From Bacillota bacterium (lineage in GTDB: Bacteria > Bacillota > Clostridia > Lachnospirales > Lachnospiraceae), in assembly GCA_023436225.1 (NCBI GenBank), contig JAEZKA010000025.1, positions 62,001-126,000 on the forward strand: a DNA stretch of 64,000 nucleotides, read 5' to 3'. Below the pieces are notes generated by a model, which saw only the letters and a list, made by a program, of their open reading frames with translations, was not told the DNA's origin and did no database searches. Shown here one piece after another: positions 17,688 to 25,809 of the stretch (positions are counted from its first letter, which is position 1; the number at the start of each line of letters is the position of its first letter). The translations under genes and the position numbers were made by a program.

Positions 17688-17714
17688 CTAATGAGTTCAT
17701 AAGCTAGTAATACT

Positions 17715-17757
17715 AAAAAGGGCACTCTGAGGATCAATCAGTCAGAATGCCTTTTTT
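17715..17757 (+). terminator. Terminator after the Cys/Arg micropeptide
   Basis: AAAAAGGGCACTCTGA pairs with TCAGAATGCCTTTTTT around a short inner hairpin, giving a strong stem with a T-rich tail. Confidence 0.8.
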
Positions 17758-17811
17758 AGTTTTGTCTTACCCAGGCAATTTTATGTTGGCTTTAAACGTA
17801 GTATATCTATC

Positions 17812-18642
17812 TTATTTTTCCGCTATTGTACATATTGTGTCACTATTAAGTGAATATTTTGCTCCCGCAACATCATCATAAAATGTCAATTTTGAAAATC
17901 CTGTTTCATTGAGTGCATGCTTCAATTCTTCTACAGTAAATGTATGCTTCCACAGATTATAACAGTTAACGGAATTTTCGGTTACTATAATATTTTGATC
18001 AAGAACTGTAGAATCCTCATCATATCTGTAAAAAGTATAAAGGTTGATATGGGGGACTCCGCTAAAAAATCCTGTTTCATTGAACTCCCACGATGTTTTT
18101 TCTTTGCACTCCTTGTAAAACTTGGGTGTAAATACGTCAAAAATAAATTTCCCTTTAGGTTTCAACGCTCTGTGTATTTTTTTCAGTAGAAGTTTTCTAG
18201 TATCATCTGATAAAGGGCCAAAGTCACAGTAAATGAGAGTGATTATATCAAATTCATTCTCATAATCTAGTGTTAAATAGTCTTTCAGCAAATACTGAAT
18301 ATTCAAGCCCTTATCCATCGCACTATTTCTTGCGTAATTGATCGAACGCTCTGAAAAATCCATGCCTGTAACGTTGTATGCTTTTTCAATAAACTTTTCT
18401 GCATATATTCCTGGGCCGCAACCAATGTCCAGTAGCTTAGGGTATTCCTCTGGTGGCAATATTGAAGATATCCAATCCACCGACTTTTGTACAAAGCTAT
18501 GCTTTCTTGTAGCGGCATCCCAATCTGGATGTAAATGCGCTTCAAGCATCCCCTTAGATATGTGAGGGTCATTCCAAAATTCAGCTGTGCTTTTTTCATA
18601 GAGAGCTGGCCTTTTCGCATTTTTAGCAATTGAATTTATCAT
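17812..18642 (-). CDS. Class I SAM-dependent methyltransferase
   Basis: The 276-residue protein has SAM-binding motif I LLDIGCGPGIYAEKF (70-84), the acidic motif II region GMDFSERS, FDIITLIYCDFGPLS for motif IV and RALKPKGKFIFDVF for motif VI. This is a small-molecule or unassigned methyltransferase fold; nothing identifies the substrate. The ATG at 18642 follows GGAGG; a longer frame lacks such a site. The gene lies behind a structured leader of about 250 bases with two intrinsic terminators, an arrangement often seen for antibiotic-inducible ribosome-protection or efflux genes. That link is an inference. Confidence 0.87.
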   Translation of the reverse strand: MINSIAKNAKRPALYEKSTAEFWNDPHISKGMLEAHLHPDWDAATRKHSFVQKSVDWISSILPPEEYPKLLDIGCGPGIYAEKFIEKAYNVTGMDFSERSINYARNSAMDKGLNIQYLLKDYLTLDYENEFDIITLIYCDFGPLSDDTRKLLLKKIHRALKPKGKFIFDVFTPKFYKECKEKTSWEFNETGFFSGVPHINLYTFYRYDEDSTVLDQNIIVTENSVNCYNLWKHTFTVEELKHALNETGFSKLTFYDDVAGAKYSLNSDTICTIAEK

Positions 18643-18898
18643 TTTAGTTCCTCCAAATTTGATTTTGTATGTGATAACATGAAAAAAAGCTATGGAATTC
18701 TCCACAGCTTAAAATAAAAAACGTGGAAGAAGGTAATCAAATCATAAAAAACAGAAATAAGCCGTATTTAACGACCGTTTCATTTTCTGTTCAGTTTTTA
18801 TGATTATCCTATCTTTTCCGCGTCTCACTTATATTACCGATTGTGTAATATCAAGAGCTACCGAATAGCATTCACTCCTTTATTTCATGTTATCACAT
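18643..18898 (-). promoter_or_regulatory. Structured leader RNA with two terminators before the methyltransferase
   Basis: Transcription should begin near 18898. Read on the minus strand, the leader starts with ATGTGATAACATGAAA, whose exact complement recurs at 18669-18684 just before the gene, so the ends can pair over 16 bases. Between them lies a possible leader frame MLFGSS (18851-18871, AAAGGAG only three bases upstream), a long imperfect hairpin (arms 18720-18757 and 18784-18821) followed by TTTTTTATTTT, and a compact terminator AAGCTGTGG-AGAATT-CCATAGCTT with seven T residues (18681-18712). This is the layout of transcription attenuation. It matches no riboswitch class that I recognise. 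Confidence 0.7.
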
Positions 18899-18904
18899 GA
18901 TATT

Positions 18905-18933
18905 ATTTTATTCCAAAAGTAATGACATGTCAA
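18905..18933 (-). promoter_or_regulatory. Promoter of the methyltransferase leader
   Basis: TTGACA (18928-18933) and TAAAAT (18905-18910) are separated by 17 bases on the minus strand. The expected start, about seven bases further, coincides with the first base of the 16-base terminal repeat of the leader. Confidence 0.8.
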
Positions 18934-19142
18934 CATATGCATTTAATTTAATTACATTTTTTAACACATCCACAGTAGCATTTGCTCGAATTCCTTTCTG
19001 CTTCCACAAAACCCTATATTTTCAGGTAACACCACATGATTACTGTCTTTCCATTACTTAAATATTACAGATTTATTACAAATGTGTTACAATTTTATTG
19101 TTCCTAAGAGTTAGCAATAACATCAATAAGGAGGTAGCTATT

Positions 19143-19220
19143 ATGTGTTTAAATTCTTATAATTTTATGGATATGATTAACAAGCTTATTAAATACTGTA
19201 GTTTCGGTTCTTGTAACTAA
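19143..19220 (+). CDS. Small peptide of 25 residues with C-terminal Cys pair
   Basis: A frame of 25 codons begins MCLNSYNFMDMINKLIKY and ends in CSFGSCN. AAGGAGG stands eight bases before the ATG, and a GC-rich hairpin (19228-19251) follows the stop by seven bases. The middle is an amphipathic helix-like stretch and the end has two Cys four residues apart. The layout could suit a secreted or modified signal peptide, a toxin or a membrane-active peptide. There is no recognisable leader cleavage site, modification enzyme or exporter beside it. I do not recognise it. The perfect ribosome-binding site is the main reason to list it. Confidence 0.5.
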   Translation: MCLNSYNFMDMINKLIKYCSFGSCN

Positions 19221-19227
19221 TTTCTTT

Positions 19228-19251
19228 GGGCCTGTCCTTATGGATGGGCCC
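19228..19251 (+). terminator. Hairpin after the 25-residue peptide gene
   Basis: GGGCC and GGCCC pair with an inner TCC/GGA and loop TTAT. The tail (TTAAAATTT) is only moderately T-rich. Confidence 0.5.
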
Positions 19252-19384
19252 TTAAAATTTGTTCAGCTTCGAGTTATATATTTTATTTGCAAAAATTACC
19301 ATCAATAAATTAGCATCAAAAAGTCATCTCCTGACCAATAGCTATAATAGAATAACCATACAAACACCATAAGGAGCTGACACC

Positions 19385-19669
19385 ATGCCATTTCTTAATC
19401 CCAATCGCAAGCCTGCTATCAGGCATCCCGAAGGCCATCCTGTAGCCGTTCGTGCTGCTTTTAACACACTCGGAGAGTTTATCCCAAGATCCTTTTGTAT
19501 CGAGGATGATGCTCAGGAACTATTCAAATTCAAGGTAAGTTCTATTAGAACGATCAAGTCTGACAAATTTCTGGTGAAGACCTTCTATTGTACCTTTGAT
19601 GCATATGGTTTTCGCAACGATATTATCCTATGCTATGACGCCCAGAAGCACTGCTGGGTGATGGGATAA
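19385..19669 (+). CDS. Hypothetical protein, 94 residues
   Basis: The protein is soluble, with no membrane segment or signal peptide. It starts MPFLNPNRKPAIRHPEG, continues with a basic PVAVRAAFNTLGEFIPRSFCIE and ends in a DAQKHCWVMG tail. AAGGAGCTGACACC precedes the ATG, which supports expression. It converges with the next gene, whose stop lies 13 bases away. The repeated description of values and shape (residues 55-94 alternating hydrophobic/polar) suggests a small beta-rich domain. I do not recognise a family. Confidence 0.65.
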   Translation: MPFLNPNRKPAIRHPEGHPVAVRAAFNTLGEFIPRSFCIEDDAQELFKFKVSSIRTIKSDKFLVKTFYCTFDAYGFRNDIILCYDAQKHCWVMG

Positions 19670-19681
19670 TCCGCTTACTTT

Positions 19682-20077
19682 TTAACGCTGTTTTATTTTT
19701 GCCAGCACTTTATCATAGGAGTCTGCTTTATCGACGGTAAAGTACTTTATAAACTCTTTTGTCCACATATCCATCTCTTCTTCTATCTCATTTACTTCAT
19801 TCATGATAAAGCCGACTTTTTTACAGCTTGTTTTTGCCATTTCCGGTATTAAGAAGCTAAACCCCCACTCCACATCCTCTTTTTCATCCTCGAAGCCATG
19901 TCTGGCATCCACCACCAGACAGCTTCCCGGGTATGCCTGCAGGAGCTCCAGTGAAAAGGTAGCCGGTTTTCGATAATTGTCAAAGCAACAGAACTTCTTC
20001 CAAGTAATCAGCACAACCATGTCCTTTTCGATATATCTTACGTTACTGAATTCTGAGTCAAATTCTCTAATATCCAT
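19682..20077 (-). CDS. Hypothetical protein, STAS-like
   Basis: The 131-residue protein alternates short strands and helices (IEKDMVVLITWKK, GSCLVVDARHGFED, CKKVGFIMNEV, KEFIKYFTV). This order resembles small STAS/SpoIIAA-like domains, but no diagnostic motif is present. GGGAGA lies ahead of the ATG. It sits 36 bases after the GNAT gene on the same strand and may be cotranscribed with it. Function is unknown. Confidence 0.6.
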   Translation of the reverse strand: MDIREFDSEFSNVRYIEKDMVVLITWKKFCCFDNYRKPATFSLELLQAYPGSCLVVDARHGFEDEKEDVEWGFSFLIPEMAKTSCKKVGFIMNEVNEIEEEMDMWTKEFIKYFTVDKADSYDKVLAKIKQR

Positions 20078-20113
20078 AATTTATTCTCCCATCTCAATAT
20101 GTATGTACTAAAT

Positions 20114-20611
20114 CTACATCCCTACGATTGTACTTCTTCTCTCCATTATTACGGTATTCTGCCATAGTCCATCGTGATCCTGTGCAATTCGCTCGCGATA
20201 ACCAATCATGCGAAAGCCCACCTTCTTATGTAAGGCCTGGCTAGCCTTATTACTCTCAAATATACCCGATTGTAGGGTCCAGAAGCCCTCCTCCTCCGCT
20301 TCCTTGATTAATTCTTGCATCAGTCTCTCTCCGACCTTCTGACCACGACAGTCCGCTTTAATGTAGACGCTGACTTCAGCAACTCCCGAATACACACAGC
20401 GGCTGCTATACGGGCTGAGCGCTGCCCATCCGACTATAATTCCATCCCTTTGCGCAACTAATCGGCAATTCTTTACATGGGACTTGTCCCAAGCCTCATA
20501 GGTCGGTGTCTCCTTCTGAAAGGTAGCTGTCTTCGTATCTATCCCCTCTTGATATATTGCCTCTACCGCATTCCAGTCCTCTGGCTTCATAGCTCGAATC
20601 AACAATTCCAT
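20114..20611 (-). CDS. GNAT N-acetyltransferase, phosphinothricin acetyltransferase-like
   Basis: The 165-residue enzyme begins IRAMKPEDWNAVEAIYQEGIDTKTATF, has AEVSVYIKADCRGQKVGERLM as the acetyl-CoA-binding motif A and ends with GFRMIGYRERIAQDHDGLWQNTVIME. This pattern is that of the PAT/YwnH group, which acetylates phosphinothricin-like amino acids, methionine sulfone or related compounds. The native substrate is not determined by sequence. The start is supported by AGGACTGAGGT upstream. Confidence 0.87.
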   Translation of the reverse strand: MELLIRAMKPEDWNAVEAIYQEGIDTKTATFQKETPTYEAWDKSHVKNCRLVAQRDGIIVGWAALSPYSSRCVYSGVAEVSVYIKADCRGQKVGERLMQELIKEAEEEGFWTLQSGIFESNKASQALHKKVGFRMIGYRERIAQDHDGLWQNTVIMERRSTIVGM

Positions 20612-20873
20612 ACCTCAGTCCTCCCATAATATTCCTTTGATCAAACTCATCTCAATCTCCATTGATTTCCGTTATTTAATAAATATATCCATATTATACC
20701 TAGTCTATCTTGCTGTCAAGAAGCTTTCCAAATTAAAACAACTTAATAATATCATAATTAATGTCGAACGATAGAGTCTGACCAAAGCAACTGAACGTCA
20801 AGTTTTTATTCATATGATAAAGTTTATGACCCCTGTTTCTATGGCATCATAGATTACATACCTTTTTATACCA

Positions 20874-20906
20874 CAAAAAAACCTACCAGTCTTTCAACTG
20901 ATAGGT
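20874..20906 (-). terminator. Terminator after tRNA-Pro
   Basis: On the minus strand ACCTATCAGT and ACTGGTAGGT form a ten-pair stem with a six-base loop, followed by seven T residues, 12 bases beyond the tRNA. Confidence 0.85.
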
Positions 20907-20917
20907 CTCCATAATCG

Positions 20918-20991
20918 TCGAGGCGACGGGATTCGAACCCACGGCCTCTGCGTCCCGAACGCAGCGCTCTACCAAACTGAGCCACGCCTCG
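20918..20991 (-). tRNA. tRNA-Pro (anticodon CGG)
   Basis: The minus strand has acceptor stem CGAGGCG/CGCCTCG, D-arm GCTC...GAGC, anticodon stem CTGCG/CGCAG with loop TTCGGGA (anticodon CGG), T-arm TTCGAAT and discriminator A. CCA is not encoded. It reads CCG. Confidence 0.95.
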
Positions 20992-21264
20992 ATTTCTTTC
21001 GTTGCAGTGCTTTTTCAGAAGCACCGCATTAGTTATTATCTAATAAAAGTACTAAAAAGTCAACTGTTAATTTTACTTTTTTATAATAAATTATTTTGTC
21101 ACTAATCGCAAATTTATTGTCAATCTTCGGAAAAATCTTCTTTTCCATTATTTCCATGTTGTATTGAGTTCATACTTACTTAACACGCTTGATTTTTCAA
21201 TATTTGTACAATATGTGCTTTTACACTCTGATTTACAGGCTGATCACTCCCATATCAGATTAAT

Positions 21265-22998
21265 TCAAGACTCCAGTTCCTCATAGGATATGTTAATTCG
21301 CACCAGGCGTTCCTCCCTCGATTCTTTTGTCCAAAGGCCAACCCGATAGACGGTCTCTTCCTTCCTGTTATGATTCTTGACTACTACCTTTTCTTCCTTA
21401 TAATATAATACGGTATCATCATAGGACAGAAGCATTCTTCCAGCCTTTCCATCCAGAACCAGACAGCCTGCCTGCTTAAGCTGGGGCTTCACTACAGTGA
21501 TAAACCCTTCCTCAAAGCAAATCGCTTCCGAGGCCTTATAATAATCCTCTAGAATAACAGAACCAGCTTTCATATCAGAGATTATTCTACGTCGATAGGT
21601 CTGAAGCTCCGGTATCTGATAGAGCTGTGATAATTCCATTGTGATATAAGAATAATCTGCATCAGCCTTTACCTCAAGAATCTTGCAATGATATGCTCCT
21701 GCCTTCTGTTCCTGATTGGCAACCACTGCTACATTATGATAGTATGATCTGGTCTGCGGATAAACATAACGTTTTTCTCCAAAATAGTCTGCTGTATAAG
21801 CTCCCGCACCCAAATCTGCTATAAACTGTTCCCCTGAAATTGCGAATACAAAGCTTCCAACATCGTTATGATTATGCGACTCCATATTATTTCCACCTTT
21901 TACGGCAAAATAAAAGGGGGTATTCCTTTGTATAAGCCACTGCTTATCGAATAGGTACTTCACCGTATTCTTCGGTGTCTCTGATAATAACTCTCCCTCC
22001 GTCCACCAAAGATTTCTACTGATATGCTGAAATCGGTAGCAGGGATCTGAATCAAAGGATGGAATGACTGGACAGGCAGGAAGCTCTATCTCATATTCCT
22101 TCTTCAGATAGCATAATAAGCCCGAAGGAATAGCCACTTCTGCCATGCTATCAGAGAAAGGAAGATATGTACTTCCATTCATCTGCAGATACTGGGGAAA
22201 TTCTGCAATTGCCTTCAACTTACCTGATAGCTCCTTAGGTATGGTATACCTAGGCTCCAGCTCCTGTCGCATTGCCGTATAATAGGTATAATATCCAAAG
22301 CCATATACCCAGTAACCTACACCTTCCTCGGTAGCCCCATCATCACCAAAGCCCTCCAGATAGTAACTCAATGCACGTTCCACCTTTATTAGGAGCTTCT
22401 GCTGTTCCTCCTTCTTTGCCAGTAAAAGTGCTGCAATACCGATGGACCCTGCGCATACGGCACTCCAATTGTTACTCAGTGTTTCCCACCCCCATTCCCT
22501 CTCTAAAAAAGGGGTAAAAATACGTTCTTCAACTCTTCTGCGGATGTGATTCAGGATAAACGGATGAATGATATCTTGATGCATGGTAGCAATCTCACTT
22601 AAAGTCGCTGCAGTCTCTGCTGCAAAAAGATCAATCTGAGAAGAGGCATCCTTAACAAAGCCTTCCTCATCAAAGGGCAAATGTGCGGCCAGACACCAGG
22701 TGAATTCATTAGAGACCGACCATAATAGTTCATTGAGCTGAGTAACCTCCTGCTTATGATAGATACCGCTTGTATTCCAAAGCAGATAAAGCGCCAGTGC
22801 TGTCAGCCTTTTTCTAACATCAAAATATGCAGCCTCTGCTTCCTTTCTACTGCCGCGTTCCATAAACTGCCGATACCCTTCAAATAAGATAGATGGAGTA
22901 CTCTCGTATCTTATTTGACACACATACTCCTCAATCTGCTCCCTTAGCTTCCTTGTAGCTTCCTGGTTCTCCCAGCCTGATATTCTCATCCTGTCCAC
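21265..22998 (-). CDS. Heparinase II/III-family polysaccharide lyase
   Basis: The 577-residue protein joins an alpha-helical N-terminal toroid (about 1-320) to a beta-rich heparinase II/III C-terminal domain with GGNNMESHNHNDVGSF (near 370-385), followed by ADLGAGAYTADYFG and a Tyr-rich stretch. Family members cleave uronate-containing polysaccharides by beta-elimination, including heparin-like glycans and alginate. No signal peptide is seen, so it should act inside the cell on imported oligosaccharides. It is the last gene downstream of the first importer, and the nearby uxaC fits unsaturated or free uronate release. The glycan is not identified. Confidence 0.87.
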   Translation of the reverse strand: MDRMRISGWENQEATRKLREQIEEYVCQIRYESTPSILFEGYRQFMERGSRKEAEAAYFDVRKRLTALALYLLWNTSGIYHKQEVTQLNELLWSVSNEFTWCLAAHLPFDEEGFVKDASSQIDLFAAETAATLSEIATMHQDIIHPFILNHIRRRVEERIFTPFLEREWGWETLSNNWSAVCAGSIGIAALLLAKKEEQQKLLIKVERALSYYLEGFGDDGATEEGVGYWVYGFGYYTYYTAMRQELEPRYTIPKELSGKLKAIAEFPQYLQMNGSTYLPFSDSMAEVAIPSGLLCYLKKEYEIELPACPVIPSFDSDPCYRFQHISRNLWWTEGELLSETPKNTVKYLFDKQWLIQRNTPFYFAVKGGNNMESHNHNDVGSFVFAISGEQFIADLGAGAYTADYFGEKRYVYPQTRSYYHNVAVVANQEQKAGAYHCKILEVKADADYSYITMELSQLYQIPELQTYRRRIISDMKAGSVILEDYYKASEAICFEEGFITVVKPQLKQAGCLVLDGKAGRMLLSYDDTVLYYKEEKVVVKNHNRKEETVYRVGLWTKESREERLVRINISYEELES

Positions 22999-23039
22999 AC
23001 CTCACTAAAATTCTCCATTCACCATATGTATTTAGAGAT

Positions 23040-23100
23040 AGCTCCATATAAGTGTGCTTTATCCTGTTATAGAACTACCAAACACTACTTATATGAAGCT
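23040..23100 (-). repeat. Long hairpin between the binding-protein and lyase genes
   Basis: AGCTCCATATAAGTGTG pairs imperfectly with CACTACTTATATGAAGCT over about 16 positions. There is no T run after it, so it more likely stabilises the upstream mRNA or lowers readthrough into the lyase gene than ends transcription completely. Confidence 0.55.
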
Positions 23101-23169
23101 ATTCTTCATTGCACTATCATCCTGCGTTAATTAATATCTGCAGAACATTAAGCTTGATTAAAATAATAA

Positions 23170-24804
23170 TTACTTACCTAGGTAAGCCTTATGCTCTGTT
23201 AGCTGTGCCTGAATAGCAGCCTTCACCTCTTCATAACCTGCATCATTCATAGCCTTTCTGAAATCAGCAACTGCCTGCTCCGGATCGCCTGCCTTACCAA
23301 AAGCAATAGCAGTTACATAACTGGTATAGATCTCAGACAAATTAGCCATTGTAGGTGCAATATCATCCGTATTAAATACTAATTGTGAATAAGGATAGTC
23401 AATTGCATAGGTATTATAATCAGCATATATCTGATCCTTACCTGTATACCAGGTAGCATTGGTAAGCTCAAGACTATCGTTTCTACCCCACCAGAAGAAG
23501 CCAGGGAACTCCATAGTATCCTTATCATAGCCTTCCGGGCGATCTAACCTGCCATCTGCAGTAACGATATAATTGGTGCCTTCGATACCATAGTTAAATA
23601 AGCGATAGCATTCTTCATCATTACGAAGTAAGTCATAAACCATTAAAGCTCTCTCAGGATGCTTTGAATTTGCACCAACTGCAGTTGCTCCATGGGTAAT
23701 TGATACCTTACAAAGGTTCTTACTCTCTTCCGAGAAGGAGAAGAAGCCAACCTCAGACCCGGGTTGTCTCGTATCCATAATGGGTCGAGTTGAACTTACA
23801 TAGGTCTGAGTATGGTGCTGAACTGCACCGGTCTGTCCTGCGTAAAGCTCTTCTGTGGTGTCACCGGTATAGTTAAGAACGTCCTCTCTCCAATAACCAG
23901 CATCGCCCCACTCCTTCATCATCTTTGCAAATGTTACATATACATCCCCTTCCATGTAAGGAGATACCAGGGTAAACGGATCTTCCTTCGAAGCACCGAA
24001 GAATATCGGAACGTCCAATCCGTCGATAAAGATGGTGGGAGTCTTAGATTGGAAGTAACCACCACTTAACTGATTACCAAAAGCCTGGCCACTTGCTGCA
24101 GCATCCCATGGAATGATATCAGTCTTATTTGCTTTGATATAAGCAAAATATTTCCCTAAATCTTCCCAGCTCTTAACACCGTTTGCTAAACCAGCTTCCT
24201 TTGCCCAGTCTCCGCGGAACATAAAGCCATGGTTAATCCATTGTGCATAATTATCTTCGGGCATCAAATAAATCTTGTCATTCAGTTTACACATATTCCA
24301 ATGTTCTTCGGAAACAGATGCAAATGTCTGAGGAGCATAAGTCTTAAGCATATCTGTAGTTAATTCTAGGAAAGCGCCCTTCTTAGCATTCGGCCAGGCA
24401 TCCAACCAGTCCGTTGCTGTTCCAATCAAATCGATTGATGGATCACCGGAAGCAAGCAAAAGGTTATACTGTGTCTGCCAATCCGTCCATTCAACCCAAT
24501 ATAATTCAATTTCTGCATTCAATTTCTCGGTAAGTATTGCATTGAGTTTCTCCATACCTGCCTCTAATTGTCCATTGGTAGGCTTGTTACCCAATACAAC
24601 ATATTTTACTGTTACATGTTCAGAAGTGTCAATTGCTGCAGGCTCTGCCGTTGAATCAGGTGTATCCGTTGTAGTACCCGTTTCTGTTGGCTTTGCCGGA
24701 GTATTATCCGTCTTCACTTCCTCCGTCTTCCCGCAGGCAGCCAAGGTGAATACCATGCTCAAAACCAGTATAAAACTTAAAAGTTTTTTAATCTTATTCC
24801 CCAT
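23170..24804 (-). CDS. Extracellular solute-binding lipoprotein of a sugar importer
   Basis: The 544-residue lipoprotein has a signal peptide ending in the lipobox FTLAAC, with Cys24 as the lipid attachment site, then a Thr/Pro/Glu-rich linker and a family 1 type sugar-binding fold. Aromatic-rich segments (WVEWTDWQTQYN, GFFWWGRNDSLELTNATWY) are typical of oligosaccharide-binding LplA/YtcQ-like proteins. It delivers substrate to the two permeases encoded upstream in the same operon. GGAGG precedes the ATG. The linked heparinase-like lyase and glycosidases suggest an acidic or galactose-containing oligosaccharide. Confidence 0.92.
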   Translation of the reverse strand: MGNKIKKLLSFILVLSMVFTLAACGKTEEVKTDNTPAKPTETGTTTDTPDSTAEPAAIDTSEHVTVKYVVLGNKPTNGQLEAGMEKLNAILTEKLNAEIELYWVEWTDWQTQYNLLLASGDPSIDLIGTATDWLDAWPNAKKGAFLELTTDMLKTYAPQTFASVSEEHWNMCKLNDKIYLMPEDNYAQWINHGFMFRGDWAKEAGLANGVKSWEDLGKYFAYIKANKTDIIPWDAAASGQAFGNQLSGGYFQSKTPTIFIDGLDVPIFFGASKEDPFTLVSPYMEGDVYVTFAKMMKEWGDAGYWREDVLNYTGDTTEELYAGQTGAVQHHTQTYVSSTRPIMDTRQPGSEVGFFSFSEESKNLCKVSITHGATAVGANSKHPERALMVYDLLRNDEECYRLFNYGIEGTNYIVTADGRLDRPEGYDKDTMEFPGFFWWGRNDSLELTNATWYTGKDQIYADYNTYAIDYPYSQLVFNTDDIAPTMANLSEIYTSYVTAIAFGKAGDPEQAVADFRKAMNDAGYEEVKAAIQAQLTEHKAYLGK

Positions 24805-24884
24805 TTCTCTTTCCTCCTATTTTTATTATCTATGTTTTCTTCGTGTCGCGAAGATTAACATCAAATTAGAGCTGCTATGAAGCA

Positions 24885-25793
24885 TTAACCCTTTACCGCT
24901 CCTACGGTAATACCCGAGATAAAATATTTCTGTACAAATGGATATAGGAAAATAATCGGTCCGGTAGCAACTACTGCAGTTGCCATCTTCAACGTTTCCA
25001 GCGGAAGGGAGGTTACCTGTGTAACGGTAGCAGCTACCGAGTTACGTAGCGAAACTACTTCATTAATAATCTTATACAGATGATACTGTAAGGGTCTGAA
25101 TTCCACTTTTGCGGATAAGAACAACATTGATTGATACCATTCATTCCAGTAGTTCAATGCCAGGAATAAACCGATGGTAGCTAGGGCTGGTTTTAACATA
25201 GGTAATATTAATCTGATAAAGATTGTGACATCGCCGGCTCCGTCTATCTTACCCGATTCTGTTATTTCATAAGGAATTGACTTTATAAAGTTTTTCATCA
25301 GAATAATAAGCCAGGGTGTCATTAAGAGCGGAAGGAATACCGCCAGGTAATTATCCTTTAGTCCCATATACTTAGTTACCAGGATGTAATAAGGTACCAA
25401 GCCTCCTTGAAACAGTGTTGTAAAATAAATATAAAAGGAAATACCGTTACGAAAAGGAAAGTCCTTTCTCTGCAAAGCATATCCGGTCATCGATATAATA
25501 AAAAGACCGATAAAGGTTCCACATATGGTCATCACGATGGTAACGATGTAAGCTCCGAGCAGTTGTTTTGAATTCTTCAGTAAGAGTTCATATGCTGTAA
25601 AGGTAAAGCCCTTCGGAATTAGCGCAAAGCCTGTCTTGGTAATCTCACTCTCCGTACTGAAGGAGGTGGAAATCATCAGGATAAATGGAACAAGGCACAT
25701 GAGTGCAAATAGACTGATAAATAGGTAAGCAAAGCCACGAACAATTCTGTCTGATCGATCTAATTTTATTTTATTATTAATTCCTGCTGCCAT
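24885..25793 (-). CDS. Carbohydrate ABC transporter permease, YtcP-like
   Basis: The 302-residue inner-membrane protein has about six hydrophobic segments and the EAA coupling loop ESGKIDGAGDVTIFIRLILPMLKP, ending in the conserved KYFISGITVGAVKG. It pairs with the LplB-like permease upstream (17-base gap). GGAGGGGG before the ATG at 25793 decides the start; a longer frame overlaps the neighbouring gene. No ATPase gene is in the operon, so a shared multisugar ATPase (MsmX/UgpC-like) encoded elsewhere is expected. Confidence 0.92.
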   Translation of the reverse strand: MAAGINNKIKLDRSDRIVRGFAYLFISLFALMCLVPFILMISTSFSTESEITKTGFALIPKGFTFTAYELLLKNSKQLLGAYIVTIVMTICGTFIGLFIISMTGYALQRKDFPFRNGISFYIYFTTLFQGGLVPYYILVTKYMGLKDNYLAVFLPLLMTPWLIILMKNFIKSIPYEITESGKIDGAGDVTIFIRLILPMLKPALATIGLFLALNYWNEWYQSMLFLSAKVEFRPLQYHLYKIINEVVSLRNSVAATVTQVTSLPLETLKMATAVVATGPIIFLYPFVQKYFISGITVGAVKG

Positions 25794-25809
25794 ACTATAG
25801 CCCCCTCCC

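Noticed and set aside
18669..18898. Miniature inverted-repeat transposable element with 16-base ends
   Set aside because: The left repeat coincides with the predicted transcription start and the right one with the end of a terminator just before a gene, and no target-site duplication is visible. A leader RNA explains more, though a genome copy count would settle it.
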